From Streptomyces griseoflavus (GTDB lineage Bacteria > Actinomycetota > Actinomycetes > Streptomycetales > Streptomycetaceae), in assembly GCF_014649995.1 (NCBI RefSeq), contig NZ_BMUC01000009.1, positions 221,466 to 285,465 of the forward strand: a DNA stretch of 64,000 nt, read 5' to 3'. Under the pieces are notes generated by a model that saw only the letters and a list, made by a program, of their open reading frames with translations, did no database searches and was not told where the DNA came from. Within the stretch, counting starts at the first letter, position 1. Each line of letters begins with the position of its first letter. The position numbers were made by a program, and so were the translations under genes. Positions 50,954 through 59,867 of the stretch are shown here, in pieces.

Positions 50954-53900
50954 GTGCACAGAAGCAGACTCACATCCACCCACGCCCCGAGGCGTCGACC
51001 CCGACTGCGCACCGGACTCGCCCTGTTCACCGGACTGCTGCTGGCCGTGGGCACCCCGGCCACCGTCGCCGGAGCCCACCCCGGACACCCGGAGCACGAC
51101 GGACCGGCGGCCGCCGAGGGGCAGTTCCAGCAGGTGCCGCTCGCCAAGGGCGAGCCCGAGATGGGCGAGCCCATGTCGCTCACCGTGCTCCCGGACCGCA
51201 GCGTCCTGCACACCTCGCGCGACGGAACCCTCCGCCTCACCGACCAGGGCGGCGTCACCAAGGTCGCCGGCAAGATCCCCGTCTACAGCCATGACGAGGA
51301 GGGCCTGCAGGGCGTCGGCGTCGACCCGGACTTCGAGAACAACCGGGCGATCTACCTCTACTACGCCCCGCCGCTCGACACCCCGGAGGGCGACGCCCCG
51401 GAGAACGGCACCGCCGCGGACTTCGCGAAGTTCGACGGCGTCAACCGCCTCTCCCGGTTCGTCCTCAACCCCAACGGCACGCTGGACATGGCCAGCGAGA
51501 AGAAGGTCCTGGACGTCGCGGCCTCCCGCGGCATCTGCTGTCACGTCGGCGGCGACATCGACTTCGACGCCGAGGGCAACCTCTACCTGTCCACCGGCGA
51601 CGACACCAACCCCTTCGCCTCCGACGGGTACACGCCCATCGACGAACGGCCGGACCGCAACCCGGCCTTCGACGCCCGCCGCAGCTCCGGCAACACCAAC
51701 GACCTGCGCGGCAAGATCCTGCGCATCAAGGTCGCCGAGGACGGCTCGTACACCGTCCCGGACGGCAACCTCTTCGCCCCCGGCACCGAGAAGACCCGCC
51801 CCGAGATCTACGCGATGGGCTTCCGCAACCCGTTCCGGATGAGCGTCGACGACAAGACCGGCACCGTCTACGTCGGTGACTACGGCCCCGACGCCGGCGC
51901 CGCCGACCCGAACCGCGGCCCGGCGGGCCAGGTCGAGTTCGCCAAGGTCACCGAGGCCGCCAACTTCGGCTGGCCGTTCTGCACCGGCGACAACGACGCC
52001 TACAACGACTACGACTTCGCCACCGGCGCCTCCGGCGCGAAGTTCGACTGCGCCGCCCCGAAGAACACCTCCCCGCACAACACCGGCCTCACCGACCTGC
52101 CGCCGGCCCAGGCCGCCTGGATCCCCTACGACGGCGGCAGCCTGCCCGAGTTCGGCAGCGGCTCCGAGTCCCCGATGGCCGGCCCCGTCTACCGCTTCGA
52201 CCCCGAGCTCGACTCCTCGGTGAAGTTCCCCGAGGCGTACGACGGCGATTTCTTCGCGGGTGAGTTCGGCCGCCGCTGGATCAAGCGGATCGAGCAGACC
52301 GAGGACGGCGCCGTCGCGAAGATCAACGACTTCCCGTGGACCGGCACGCAGATCATGGACATGGAGTTCGGCCCCGACGGCGCGCTCTACGTCCTCGACT
52401 ACGGCGTCTCCTGGTTCCAGGGCGACGAGAACTCCGCCCTCTACCGGATCGAGAACGCCGAGGACGGCTTCTCCCCGATCGCCGAGGTCAGCGCGGACAA
52501 GATGTCCGGCGCGGTCGGCCTGAAGGTGAAGTTCACCGCCTCCGCCAAGGACGCCGACTCCCCGGACCTCACCTACGGCTGGGACTTCGGCGACGGCACC
52601 ACGGGCGAGGGACTCACCCCCACCCACAAGTACAAGAAGGCCGGCACCTACACCGCCACCTTCACCGCGAAGGACCCCGACGGCAACACCGGCAACGCCA
52701 GCATCCGGATCGTGGTCGGCAACACCGAACCCACGGTGAAGATCGATGTCCCGGGCAACGGCAGCCTGGCCGCCTTCGGCGAGCCCGTCCCGTTCAAGGT
52801 GACCGTCACCGACCCCGAGGAGCGGGTCGACTGCTCCAAGGTCAAGGTCGTCTACAGCCTCGGCCACGACTCCCACGCCCACGAGCTGACCAGCGAGACG
52901 GGCTGTGAGGGCACCCTCAAGCCGCCCCCCGGCGACGGCGGCCACGACCCCAACGCCAACATCTACGGCGTCGTCGGCGCCAGTTACACCGACGGCGGGG
53001 CGAACGGCCAGGAGTCCCTGACCGGCACCGCCCGCACCGTGCTCCAGCCGCTGCACCGCCAGGCCGAGCACTTCACCACCCAGCAGGGCGTGTCGGTGAT
53101 CGACAAGACCGGCGCCAACGGCGGCAAGACCGTCGGTGACATCCACGACGGCGACTGGATCTCCTTCACCCCCTACCGGTTCGACGGGCAGAAGAAGGTG
53201 ACCGTACGGGCCTCCTCCGGCGGCTCCGGCGGCTTCGTCGAGGTGCGCACCGGCTCGCCCGACGGCACGCTGCACGGCTCGGCGTACATCCCGCCGACCG
53301 GCGGCTGGGAGACGTTCCAGAACGTCGACGTGCCGCTGCGGTCCCTGCCGAAGAAGACCACGGAGGTCTACCTGGTCTTCCGGGGCGGCGAAGGCGCGCT
53401 GTACGACGTGGACGACTTCGAGTTCTCCAAGGAGCCCTTCAAGCAGGGCAAGAAGGTCCTGGTCTTCTCCAGGACCGCCGGCTTCCGGCACGACTCCATC
53501 GGGGTCGGCGTCGCCGCCCTGAAGGAACTGGGCGCCCCGGCGGGCATCACCGTCACGGCCACCGAGGAGGCCGGGCAGTTCACCACCGCCAACCTCGCCA
53601 AGTACGACGCGGTCGCCTTCCTGTCCACCACCGGTGACGTCCTGAACGCCGAACAGCAGAAGGCGTTCGAGAACTACGTCAAGAACGGCGGCGGCTACAT
53701 GGGCATCCACGCCGCCGCCGACACCGAGTACGACTGGGAGTTCTACGGCGGCCTCGTCGGCGCCTACTTCGACTCGCACCCGGCCATCCAGAAGGCCACC
53801 GTGCGCGTCCACGACCACGACCACCCGTCCACCGCGCATCTCGACGACACCTGGGAGCGCACCGACGAGTGGTACAACTACCGCACCAACCCCCGTGAGC

Positions 53901-54670
53901 AGGCCAAGGTCCTCGCCACCCTCGACGAGACCACCTACCAGGGCGGCACCATGAAGGGCGACCACCCGATCGCCTGGTGCCAGGCCTACGGCGGCGGCCG
54001 CTCCTTCTACACCGGCGGCGGCCACACCAAGGAGTCCTACGCCGACGCGGCGTTCCGCGACCACCTGCTCGGCGGCCTGCAGTACGCCACCGGCCAGGTC
54101 AAGGCGGACTGCAAGCCGGACAAGGGCTACCGGGAGATCTTCAACGGCCAGACCCTGGACGGCTGGAAGCAGGCCGGCCCCGGAAAGTTCAACGTCAAGG
54201 ACGGCACCCTGGAGTCCGAGGGCGGCATGGGCCTGCTCTGGTACCAGGCCAAGGAGCTGACGTCGTACTCCCTCAAGCTCGACTGGAAGATGCGGGGCGA
54301 CGACAACTCCGGGATCTTCGTGGGCTTCCCCGCCTCCGACGACCCCTGGTCCGCGGTGAACAAGGGCTACGAGATCCAGATCGACGCCACGGACGCGCCC
54401 GACCGCACCACGGGCTCCGTCTACTCGTTCAAGTCGGCGAACATCAAGGCCCGTGACCAGGTCCTGCGCCCGCCCGGCCAGTGGAACTCCTACGAGATCA
54501 AGGTCCAGGGCGAACGCCTCCAGGTGTTCCTCAACGGAGTCAAGATCAACGACTTCACCAACAAGGACCCCGAGCGGAGCCTGACCGACGGCCACATCGG
54601 CCTGCAGAACCACGGCGCCGACGACCATGTCACCTTCCGCAACATCCAGTTGAAGGAACTGCCCTCCTAG
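50954..54670 (+). CDS. Secreted multidomain protein: sugar dehydrogenase-like, PKD, CBM6-like, ThuA and DUF1080
   Basis: The 1,238-residue protein carries a signal peptide (about 1-41). A glucose/sorbosone-dehydrogenase-like propeller spans about 60-505 (EGLQGVGVDPDF, GICCHVGGDIDFDAEGNLYLS in part). A PKD domain lies at 512-595 (YGWDFGDGTT), a CBM6-like module at 700-830 (HRQAEHFTTQQG), ThuA at 831-1050 (VLVFSRTAGFRHDSI, GIHAAADTEYDW) and a DUF1080 (3-keto-disaccharide hydrolase) domain at 1058-1238 (REIFNGQTLDGWKQ). GTG 50954 was chosen because GGAGGG lies just before it and a clean signal peptide follows; GTG 50861 is an in-frame alternative. It probably attacks an oxidised oligosaccharide outside the cell to feed the adjoining transporter. 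Confidence 0.88.
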   Translation: MHRSRLTSTHAPRRRPRLRTGLALFTGLLLAVGTPATVAGAHPGHPEHDGPAAAEGQFQQVPLAKGEPEMGEPMSLTVLPDRSVLHTSRDGTLRLTDQGGVTKVAGKIPVYSHDEEGLQGVGVDPDFENNRAIYLYYAPPLDTPEGDAPENGTAADFAKFDGVNRLSRFVLNPNGTLDMASEKKVLDVAASRGICCHVGGDIDFDAEGNLYLSTGDDTNPFASDGYTPIDERPDRNPAFDARRSSGNTNDLRGKILRIKVAEDGSYTVPDGNLFAPGTEKTRPEIYAMGFRNPFRMSVDDKTGTVYVGDYGPDAGAADPNRGPAGQVEFAKVTEAANFGWPFCTGDNDAYNDYDFATGASGAKFDCAAPKNTSPHNTGLTDLPPAQAAWIPYDGGSLPEFGSGSESPMAGPVYRFDPELDSSVKFPEAYDGDFFAGEFGRRWIKRIEQTEDGAVAKINDFPWTGTQIMDMEFGPDGALYVLDYGVSWFQGDENSALYRIENAEDGFSPIAEVSADKMSGAVGLKVKFTASAKDADSPDLTYGWDFGDGTTGEGLTPTHKYKKAGTYTATFTAKDPDGNTGNASIRIVVGNTEPTVKIDVPGNGSLAAFGEPVPFKVTVTDPEERVDCSKVKVVYSLGHDSHAHELTSETGCEGTLKPPPGDGGHDPNANIYGVVGASYTDGGANGQESLTGTARTVLQPLHRQAEHFTTQQGVSVIDKTGANGGKTVGDIHDGDWISFTPYRFDGQKKVTVRASSGGSGGFVEVRTGSPDGTLHGSAYIPPTGGWETFQNVDVPLRSLPKKTTEVYLVFRGGEGALYDVDDFEFSKEPFKQGKKVLVFSRTAGFRHDSIGVGVAALKELGAPAGITVTATEEAGQFTTANLAKYDAVAFLSTTGDVLNAEQQKAFENYVKNGGGYMGIHAAADTEYDWEFYGGLVGAYFDSHPAIQKATVRVHDHDHPSTAHLDDTWERTDEWYNYRTNPREQAKVLATLDETTYQGGTMKGDHPIAWCQAYGGGRSFYTGGGHTKESYADAAFRDHLLGGLQYATGQVKADCKPDKGYREIFNGQTLDGWKQAGPGKFNVKDGTLESEGGMGLLWYQAKELTSYSLKLDWKMRGDDNSGIFVGFPASDDPWSAVNKGYEIQIDATDAPDRTTGSVYSFKSANIKARDQVLRPPGQWNSYEIKVQGERLQVFLNGVKINDFTNKDPERSLTDGHIGLQNHGADDHVTFRNIQLKELPS

Positions 54671-54685
54671 GGCGACCGGAACGGC

Positions 54686-54717
54686 GGCGGGCGGAGGACG
54701 CCGGACCTCCGCCCGCC
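54686..54717 (+). terminator. Terminator after the ThuA/DUF1080 gene
   Basis: GGCGGGCGGAGG pairs perfectly with CCTCCGCCCGCC over an 8-base loop, 16 bp after the stop, and separates it from the ebo-type operon. Confidence 0.8.
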
Positions 54718-54801
54718 GTCCCGTCGGGCCCGCGCGCCCGGCACCCCGCGCGTCCCCCTCCGGCGCTCGCACCCGGTTCGCGTAAGACAAGGAGGCTGCC
54801 C

Positions 54802-55992
54802 ATGTCCGCCGAACCGTCGTCCCTCCCCACCCCCACCCCCACCCCTTCCCCGGCCCCCCGCTTCGGCGTCTGGTTCGTCGGAGCCCGCGGATCCGTGGCC
54901 ACCACCGCGATCACGGGATCCGCCGCCGTCGCCGCCGGGCTCCACCCGCCGACCGGCATGGTCACCGAGACCCCCGACTTCGCCGCGTGCGGCCTGCCCC
55001 CGCTGTCGTCCCTCGTCTTCGGCGGCCACGACACCGTCGACTGCCCGCTGCCCAAGCGCGCCGAGCACCTCGCGGCCGGCGGTGTCCTGCCACACGGCCT
55101 GCCGTCCGCCGTGCACGCCGAACTCGCCGCCGCCGACGCCGAGATCAGGCCGGGCGGCCCCCTGCCCGGAGACACGGACGGCGGCCCGGCCCGCACCGAC
55201 GACGACTGGATCGCCGTGTTCACGGCCGACATCCGCGACTTCGTCGACCGCCAGGGCCTCGCGGGCGCCGTCGTGGTGAACGTCGCCTCCACCGAGCCCG
55301 CCCCCGCCGACGGCTCCCTCCCGCCCAGCTCCCTCTACGCGGCCGCCGCGCTGCGCGCCGGCTGCCCCTACGTCAACTTCACCCCGTCCACGGGCCTGCA
55401 CCACCCGCGGCTGGCCAAGCTCGCCGAGTCCTCGGGCCTGCCGTACGCGGGCCGCGACGGAAAGACCGGACAGACCCTCCTGCGCTCCGTACTCGGCCCG
55501 ATGTTCCTCCAGCGCGCCCTCGCCGTACGTGCCTGGTCCGGCACCAACCTGCTGGGCGGCGGCGACGGCGCGGCCCTCGCCGACCCCGCGGCGGCGGCGG
55601 CCAAGAACGCCGGCAAGGAACGCGTCCTCGCCGACACCCTCGGGGCCGCGCCCGAGGGCGAGGTCCACATCGACGACGTACCGGCGCTGGGCGACTGGAA
55701 GACCGCCTGGGACCACATCGCCTTCGACGGTTTCCTCGGCTCCCGCATGATCCTGCAGACCATCTGGCAGGGCTGCGACTCCGCCCTCGCCGCCCCCCTC
55801 GTCCTCGACCTGGCCCGCCTGACCCTCCGCGCCCGGCAGAAGGGCCTGAGCGGCCCCCTGACCGACCTGGGCTTCTACTTCAAGGACCCGGTCGGCGACG
55901 GCCCGTCCGCCCTCGCCGAGCAGTACGTGCGGCTGCGCCACTTCGCCGGCCGGCTGAGCACGGCCCCCGACGCCTCCGGAGCGCCCCGGTGA
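54802..55992 (+). CDS. Inositol-3-phosphate synthase family protein of the ebo-type operon
   Basis: The 396-residue protein starts at ATG 54802 behind AAGGAGG. An NAD-binding start FGVWFVGARGSVATTA replaces the classical GxGGNNG. INO1-like motifs follow: NVASTEPAP, YVNFTPSTGLHHP, the catalytic lysine region GRDGKTGQTLLRS, WSGTNLLGGGDG, NAGKERVL and DWKTAWDHIAFDGFLG. It likely turns a hexose phosphate into a cyclitol phosphate or a related ring product. It is the first gene of seven coupled genes (GTGA overlap with the next), in the place where a 3-dehydroquinate-synthase-like EboD is found elsewhere. Confidence 0.88.
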   Translation: MSAEPSSLPTPTPTPSPAPRFGVWFVGARGSVATTAITGSAAVAAGLHPPTGMVTETPDFAACGLPPLSSLVFGGHDTVDCPLPKRAEHLAAGGVLPHGLPSAVHAELAAADAEIRPGGPLPGDTDGGPARTDDDWIAVFTADIRDFVDRQGLAGAVVVNVASTEPAPADGSLPPSSLYAAAALRAGCPYVNFTPSTGLHHPRLAKLAESSGLPYAGRDGKTGQTLLRSVLGPMFLQRALAVRAWSGTNLLGGGDGAALADPAAAAAKNAGKERVLADTLGAAPEGEVHIDDVPALGDWKTAWDHIAFDGFLGSRMILQTIWQGCDSALAAPLVLDLARLTLRARQKGLSGPLTDLGFYFKDPVGDGPSALAEQYVRLRHFAGRLSTAPDASGAPR

Positions 55993-57326
55993 CCCGCCGG
56001 GAGGGCGCGTCGTCGCAGCGGGCCGGGGCCGGGGGAGGGGGCGGTCCTGAGGTGCCCGTGCCGGCCGGTACGGGGGCGGACGGGGGCGGGCCGGAGGCCC
56101 CCGCGGCCGACCCGGCCGTCGGGGCCGGGGCCGCGGCGGCACAGGGACGTGCCGCCGCACCGCCCGCCGGCGGGGGCCTTCGCGCTCCCGGAGCCGGCCC
56201 GCCGTCGCACCGGCCGGCCGCGGGGGCGGAACGTTCCCGCACCGGCCCTGGGGCGACGGCCGGCGGGCCCGCCCCCGGGGCCGGTTCGGCGCCCCGCGCG
56301 CCCCGCTCCGGGCGCGCGGCCGCCTGGGCCGAACTGCTGCGCCTGCCCGCCCTCTTCACCGTCCCCGGAGACGCCCTGGCCGGCGCGGCCGCGGCCGGCG
56401 TACGCCCCGGCCCCCGCACCCTGCTGGCCATCGGGTCCTCCCTGAGCCTGTACGCAGCCGGCATGGCCCTCAACGACTGGGCGGACCGGGCCGAGGACGC
56501 CGTGGAGCGACCACACCGGCCGATCCCCTCCGGCCGGGTCCGCCCGGCCGCCGCACTCACCGCGGCCGGGGCCCTCACCGGCACCGGACTGGCGCTCGCC
56601 GCCGCCGCGGGACGCCCCGCGCTCGCGGTGGCCACACCGCTCGCGGCGACCGTCTGGGCCTACGACCTGGGACTCAAACACACCCCGGCCGGCCCGGCGG
56701 CCATGGCCGCCGCGCGCGGCCTGGACCTGCTGCTCGGCGCGGCCGCCACCGCCGGCGGCACCCGAGGCGGCACATGGAGTGGCACCCGGACCGGCGCCTG
56801 GGGCGGCACCCGGACCGGCGCCTGGGACGGCACCCGGGCCGCACTGCCCTCCGCCGCGCTGCTCGGCAGCCACACCCTCGCGGTCACCACCGTCTCCCGC
56901 CGCGAGACCACCGGCGGCTCCGTCGCGGCACCCCTGGCGGCGCTCGCGGCCACGGGGGTCCTCGCCCGGCTGGCCGGCCACCGCCGCACCCGACTCCCGG
57001 CAGGCCGACGGGCAGCAGCCGCCCCCGGCCTGCCGGGCCCCGGCCCGGCCGGGAACCCGCCCCGCGCCGGCGACCTCCTCGCCGGCGCCCTGGCCGCCGC
57101 CTATGCCGCCACAGCCGCCCGGCCCTGCTTCCACGCCGCGCTCAACCCCTCACCCCAGCTCACCCAGCGCGCGGTCGGCGCGGGCATCCGCGCCACGGTC
57201 CCGCTCCAGGCCGCCCTGGCCGCCCGCTCCGGCGCGACCACCACCTCCCTCCTGGTCGCCGCCCTCGCCCCGGCCGGCCGGATGTTCGCGAGGCGGGCCG
57301 GCATGAGGAAGGTGAGCATCACATGA
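55989..57326 (+). CDS. eboC: UbiA-family prenyltransferase (EboC-like) with long disordered N-terminus
   Basis: The 445-residue membrane enzyme starts at GTG 55989 inside the previous stop. The first 105 residues are a Pro/Gly/Ala-rich tail. The UbiA core follows with about eight helices and the metal-diphosphate motif NDWADRAEDAVERPHRP (about 164-180), then YDLGLKHTP. A short repeat (GTRTGAWGGTRTGAWDGT) interrupts a loop. EboC proteins are UbiA members of the ebo cluster that prenylate an unknown acceptor; here the likely acceptor is the product of the upstream synthase. Confidence 0.85.
   Translation: MTRREGASSQRAGAGGGGGPEVPVPAGTGADGGGPEAPAADPAVGAGAAAAQGRAAAPPAGGGLRAPGAGPPSHRPAAGAERSRTGPGATAGGPAPGAGSAPRAPRSGRAAAWAELLRLPALFTVPGDALAGAAAAGVRPGPRTLLAIGSSLSLYAAGMALNDWADRAEDAVERPHRPIPSGRVRPAAALTAAGALTGTGLALAAAAGRPALAVATPLAATVWAYDLGLKHTPAGPAAMAAARGLDLLLGAAATAGGTRGGTWSGTRTGAWGGTRTGAWDGTRAALPSAALLGSHTLAVTTVSRRETTGGSVAAPLAALAATGVLARLAGHRRTRLPAGRRAAAAPGLPGPGPAGNPPRAGDLLAGALAAAYAATAARPCFHAALNPSPQLTQRAVGAGIRATVPLQAALAARSGATTTSLLVAALAPAGRMFARRAGMRKVSIT
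56772..56835 (+). repeat. Short tandem repeat within eboC
   Basis: A unit of about 30 bp, GGCACCCGGACCGGCGCCTGG plus a GGC-type joint, is present twice nearly exactly, with a degenerate third copy upstream. It encodes the repeated GTRTGAW loop. Because it stays in frame it lengthens a cytoplasmic or external loop without breaking the gene. Confidence 0.65.
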
Positions 57327-58240
57327 GCCCGAACCCGTCCCCGCTCCGCTTCGGCTACGGCACCAACGGCCTCGCCGACCTCCGCCTCGACGACGCCCTC
57401 GCCCTCCTCGCCGACCTCGGCTACGACGGCGTCGGACTGACCCTCGACCACATGCACCTCGACCCCCTCGCCCCCGACCTCGCCGCCCGCACCCGCCGGG
57501 TCGCACACCGACTGGACGAACTGGGCCTCGGTGTCACCGTGGAGACGGGCGCCCGCTACGTGCTCGACCCCCGGCGCAAGCACGGCCCCTCCCTGCTGGA
57601 CCCGGACCCCGACGACCGCGCCCGCCGCGCCGACCTGCTGCTGCGGGCGGTCCGCGTCGCCGCCGACCTCGGCGCACACGCCGTGCACTGCTTCAGCGGC
57701 GTCCTCCCCGACGGCACCGACGAGGACACCGCCTGGAAACGCCTCGCCGAGACCCTCACCCCCGTCCTCGACGCCGCCGCCACCGCCGGCGTCCCCCTCG
57801 CCGTCGAACCCGAACCCGGCCACCTCCTCGCCACCCTCGCCGACTTCCACCACCTGCGCCGCACGCTCGGCGACCCCGAGCCCCTCGGCCTCACCCTGGA
57901 CCTCGGCCACTGCCAGTGCCTCGAACCGCTCCCGCCCGCCGACTGCGTACGCGAAGCCGCCCCCTGGCTGCGCCACGTCCAGATCGAGGACATGCGCCGA
58001 GGCATCCACGAACACCTCCCCTTCGGCGACGGCGAGATCGACTTCCCGCCCCTCCTCGCGGCCCTCGCCGCCACCGGATACCAGGGCCTCACCGTCGTCG
58101 AACTGCCCCGCCACTCCCACGCGGGCCCCCACTTCGCCGCCCGCTCCCTCCCGTTCCTCCACCGGGCCGCCCGGCAGTCGGCGCCCCTCCCCCCGCACGG
58201 CGATCCCTCCGCCACCCCCGAAGGGAGCAGCACCCCATGA
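57323..58240 (+). CDS. TIM-barrel sugar phosphate isomerase/epimerase-like protein of the ebo-type operon
   Basis: The 305-residue protein overlaps eboC by ATGA. It has the AP-endonuclease-2 barrel pattern: FGYGTNGLADLRLDDALALL, then DLGYDGVGLTLDH, VTVETGARYVLDP, LAVEPEPGHLL with a metal-ligand Glu, LGLTLDLGHCQC, RHVQIEDMRRGIHEH and VVELPRHSHAG. It probably isomerises or epimerises the sugar or cyclitol intermediate. It is distinct from the EboE gene further down, giving this operon two barrel proteins. Confidence 0.85.
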   Translation: MSPNPSPLRFGYGTNGLADLRLDDALALLADLGYDGVGLTLDHMHLDPLAPDLAARTRRVAHRLDELGLGVTVETGARYVLDPRRKHGPSLLDPDPDDRARRADLLLRAVRVAADLGAHAVHCFSGVLPDGTDEDTAWKRLAETLTPVLDAAATAGVPLAVEPEPGHLLATLADFHHLRRTLGDPEPLGLTLDLGHCQCLEPLPPADCVREAAPWLRHVQIEDMRRGIHEHLPFGDGEIDFPPLLAALAATGYQGLTVVELPRHSHAGPHFAARSLPFLHRAARQSAPLPPHGDPSATPEGSSTP

Positions 58241-58974
58241 ACCGGCCCCACGCCACCCCGGCCACCCCGGAGGCGGACACCCCGGTAGGACCGGCGGCCC
58301 ACGGTGACGGCACCACCCCCGCCCTCATCCCGCCCGCCGCACTGCACCGCCACCTCACCGACCGGCTCGACGGCGCCGCCCGCGCCTGGCTCGACCAGGC
58401 CCTGGACGAGGCCACCGCACACTCCGGAACCCACGGCCCCATCTCCGTGTGGGAGCTGCGCCTGGCCGAAGCCGGCCGCCGCTGCGGCCCCGCCCACGCC
58501 GACGCCGCCCGCGTCCTCATCCTGCACGCGGCCCACGCCGACGCCGACGCGCTGACCCGGGTCTACTTCCAGGGCACCGCCGACGAACGACGCGCCGTCC
58601 TGCACGCCCTGCCCCACCTCCTGACCGGCGCCGACGCCCTCCCACTCGTCGAGGACGCCCTGCGCACCAACGACACCCGGCTCGTCGCCGCCGCCGTCGG
58701 CCCCTACGGCGCCCGCCACCTGGACGCCCACGCCTGGCGGCACGCCGTACTGAAGTGCCTGTTCACCGGGGTCGCCCTCGACCAGGTCGCGGACCTCGCC
58801 CGCCGCGCCCGCGGCGACGGCGAACTCGCCCGCATGCTCGGCGACTACGCCGAGGAGCGCTCCGCGGCCGGCCGCCCCGTCCCCGCGGACCTGCACCGCG
58901 TCCTGGCCCTGACCGAGCCCGCCACCCTCACCGGGACGCGCGGGACGGACGACCCCCACGGCAAGGAGTCCTGA
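58237..58974 (+). CDS. eboA: EboA-domain protein
   Basis: The 245-residue helical protein overlaps the previous gene by ATGA. The C-terminal half carries the EboA pattern: YFQGTADERRAVLHALPHLL, TNDTRLVAAAVGPYGARHLD, AWRHAVLKCLFTGVALDQVADL and LARMLGDYAEERSAAGRPVP. The N-terminal 35 residues are disordered. EboA has no known enzymatic role; genetic work in cyanobacteria ties the ebo genes to export of a metabolite precursor. Its TGA shares one base with the ATG of eboB. Confidence 0.85.
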   Translation: MNRPHATPATPEADTPVGPAAHGDGTTPALIPPAALHRHLTDRLDGAARAWLDQALDEATAHSGTHGPISVWELRLAEAGRRCGPAHADAARVLILHAAHADADALTRVYFQGTADERRAVLHALPHLLTGADALPLVEDALRTNDTRLVAAAVGPYGARHLDAHAWRHAVLKCLFTGVALDQVADLARRARGDGELARMLGDYAEERSAAGRPVPADLHRVLALTEPATLTGTRGTDDPHGKES

Positions 58975-59864
58975 TGCGCATCTTCGACCCCCACATCCAC
59001 ATGACGTCGCGCACCACCGACGACTACGAGGCCATGTACGCCGCGGGCGTCCGCGCCGTCGTCGAACCCGCCTTCTGGCTCGGCCAGCCCCGCACCTCCC
59101 CGGCCTCCTTCCTCGACTACTTCGACGCACTCCTCGGCTGGGAACCCTTCCGCGCCGCCCAGTACGGCATCGCCCACCACTGCACCCTCGCCCTCAACCC
59201 GAAGGAGGCCAACGACCCCCGCTGCACACCGGTCCTCGACGCACTGCCCCGCTACCTCGTCAAGGACAACGTGGTCGCCGTCGGCGAGATCGGCTACGAC
59301 TCCATGACCCCCGCCGAGGACACCGCCCTCGCCGCCCAGCTCCAGCTCGCCGCCGACCACGGCCTGCCCGCGCTGGTGCACACCCCGCACCGCGACAAGC
59401 TCGCCGGGCTGCGCCGCACCCTCGACGTCGTCCGCGAGTCGGCGCTGCCCATGGACCGCGTCCTGGTCGACCACCTCAACGAGACCACCGTCAAGGAGGC
59501 CAGGGACAGCGGCTGCTGGCTCGGCTTCTCCGTCTACCCGGACACCAAGATGGACGAGGAACGGATGGTCGCGATCCTGCGCGCCCACGGCCCCGAGCGC
59601 GTCCTGGTGAACTCCGCCGCCGACTGGGGGAAGAGCGACCCGCTCAAGACCCGCAAGGTCGCCGACCTGATGCTCGCCGAAGGCTTCACCGAGGACGACG
59701 TCGACCGGGTGCTGTGGCGCAACCCCGTCGCCTTCTACGGACTCAGCGGCCGCCTCCGCCTCGACGTCGACACCCCGGAGCCCACGCACGAGGGCAACTC
59801 CATCCTCCGCGGCACACCGAGAGACGCACCACGGCCCGCCGGCGCCTCCGCCACGGAGGCGTGA
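58974..59864 (+). CDS. eboB: TatD-family metal-dependent hydrolase (EboB)
   Basis: The 296-residue enzyme has the TatD amidohydrolase barrel with metal ligands in FDPHIHM (His7, His9), VAVGEIGYDS (Glu105), LVHTPHRDK (His136), VDHLNE and NSAADWGKSDP (Asp). The RYLVKDNVVAVGEIG phrase is typical of the EboB branch. TatD relatives cleave phosphoester or amide bonds; here the target is unknown. ATG 58974 overlaps the eboA stop by one base, and three bases separate it from eboE. Confidence 0.9.
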   Translation: MRIFDPHIHMTSRTTDDYEAMYAAGVRAVVEPAFWLGQPRTSPASFLDYFDALLGWEPFRAAQYGIAHHCTLALNPKEANDPRCTPVLDALPRYLVKDNVVAVGEIGYDSMTPAEDTALAAQLQLAADHGLPALVHTPHRDKLAGLRRTLDVVRESALPMDRVLVDHLNETTVKEARDSGCWLGFSVYPDTKMDEERMVAILRAHGPERVLVNSAADWGKSDPLKTRKVADLMLAEGFTEDDVDRVLWRNPVAFYGLSGRLRLDVDTPEPTHEGNSILRGTPRDAPRPAGASATEA

Positions 59865-59867
59865 GCC

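Noticed and set aside
50732-54790. A 1,352-codon open frame on the minus strand opposite the ThuA/DUF1080 gene
   Set aside because: It mirrors a protein with clear domains, its own product is low-complexity Val/Gly/Asp/Arg sequence, and long antisense frames are expected in DNA of this GC content.
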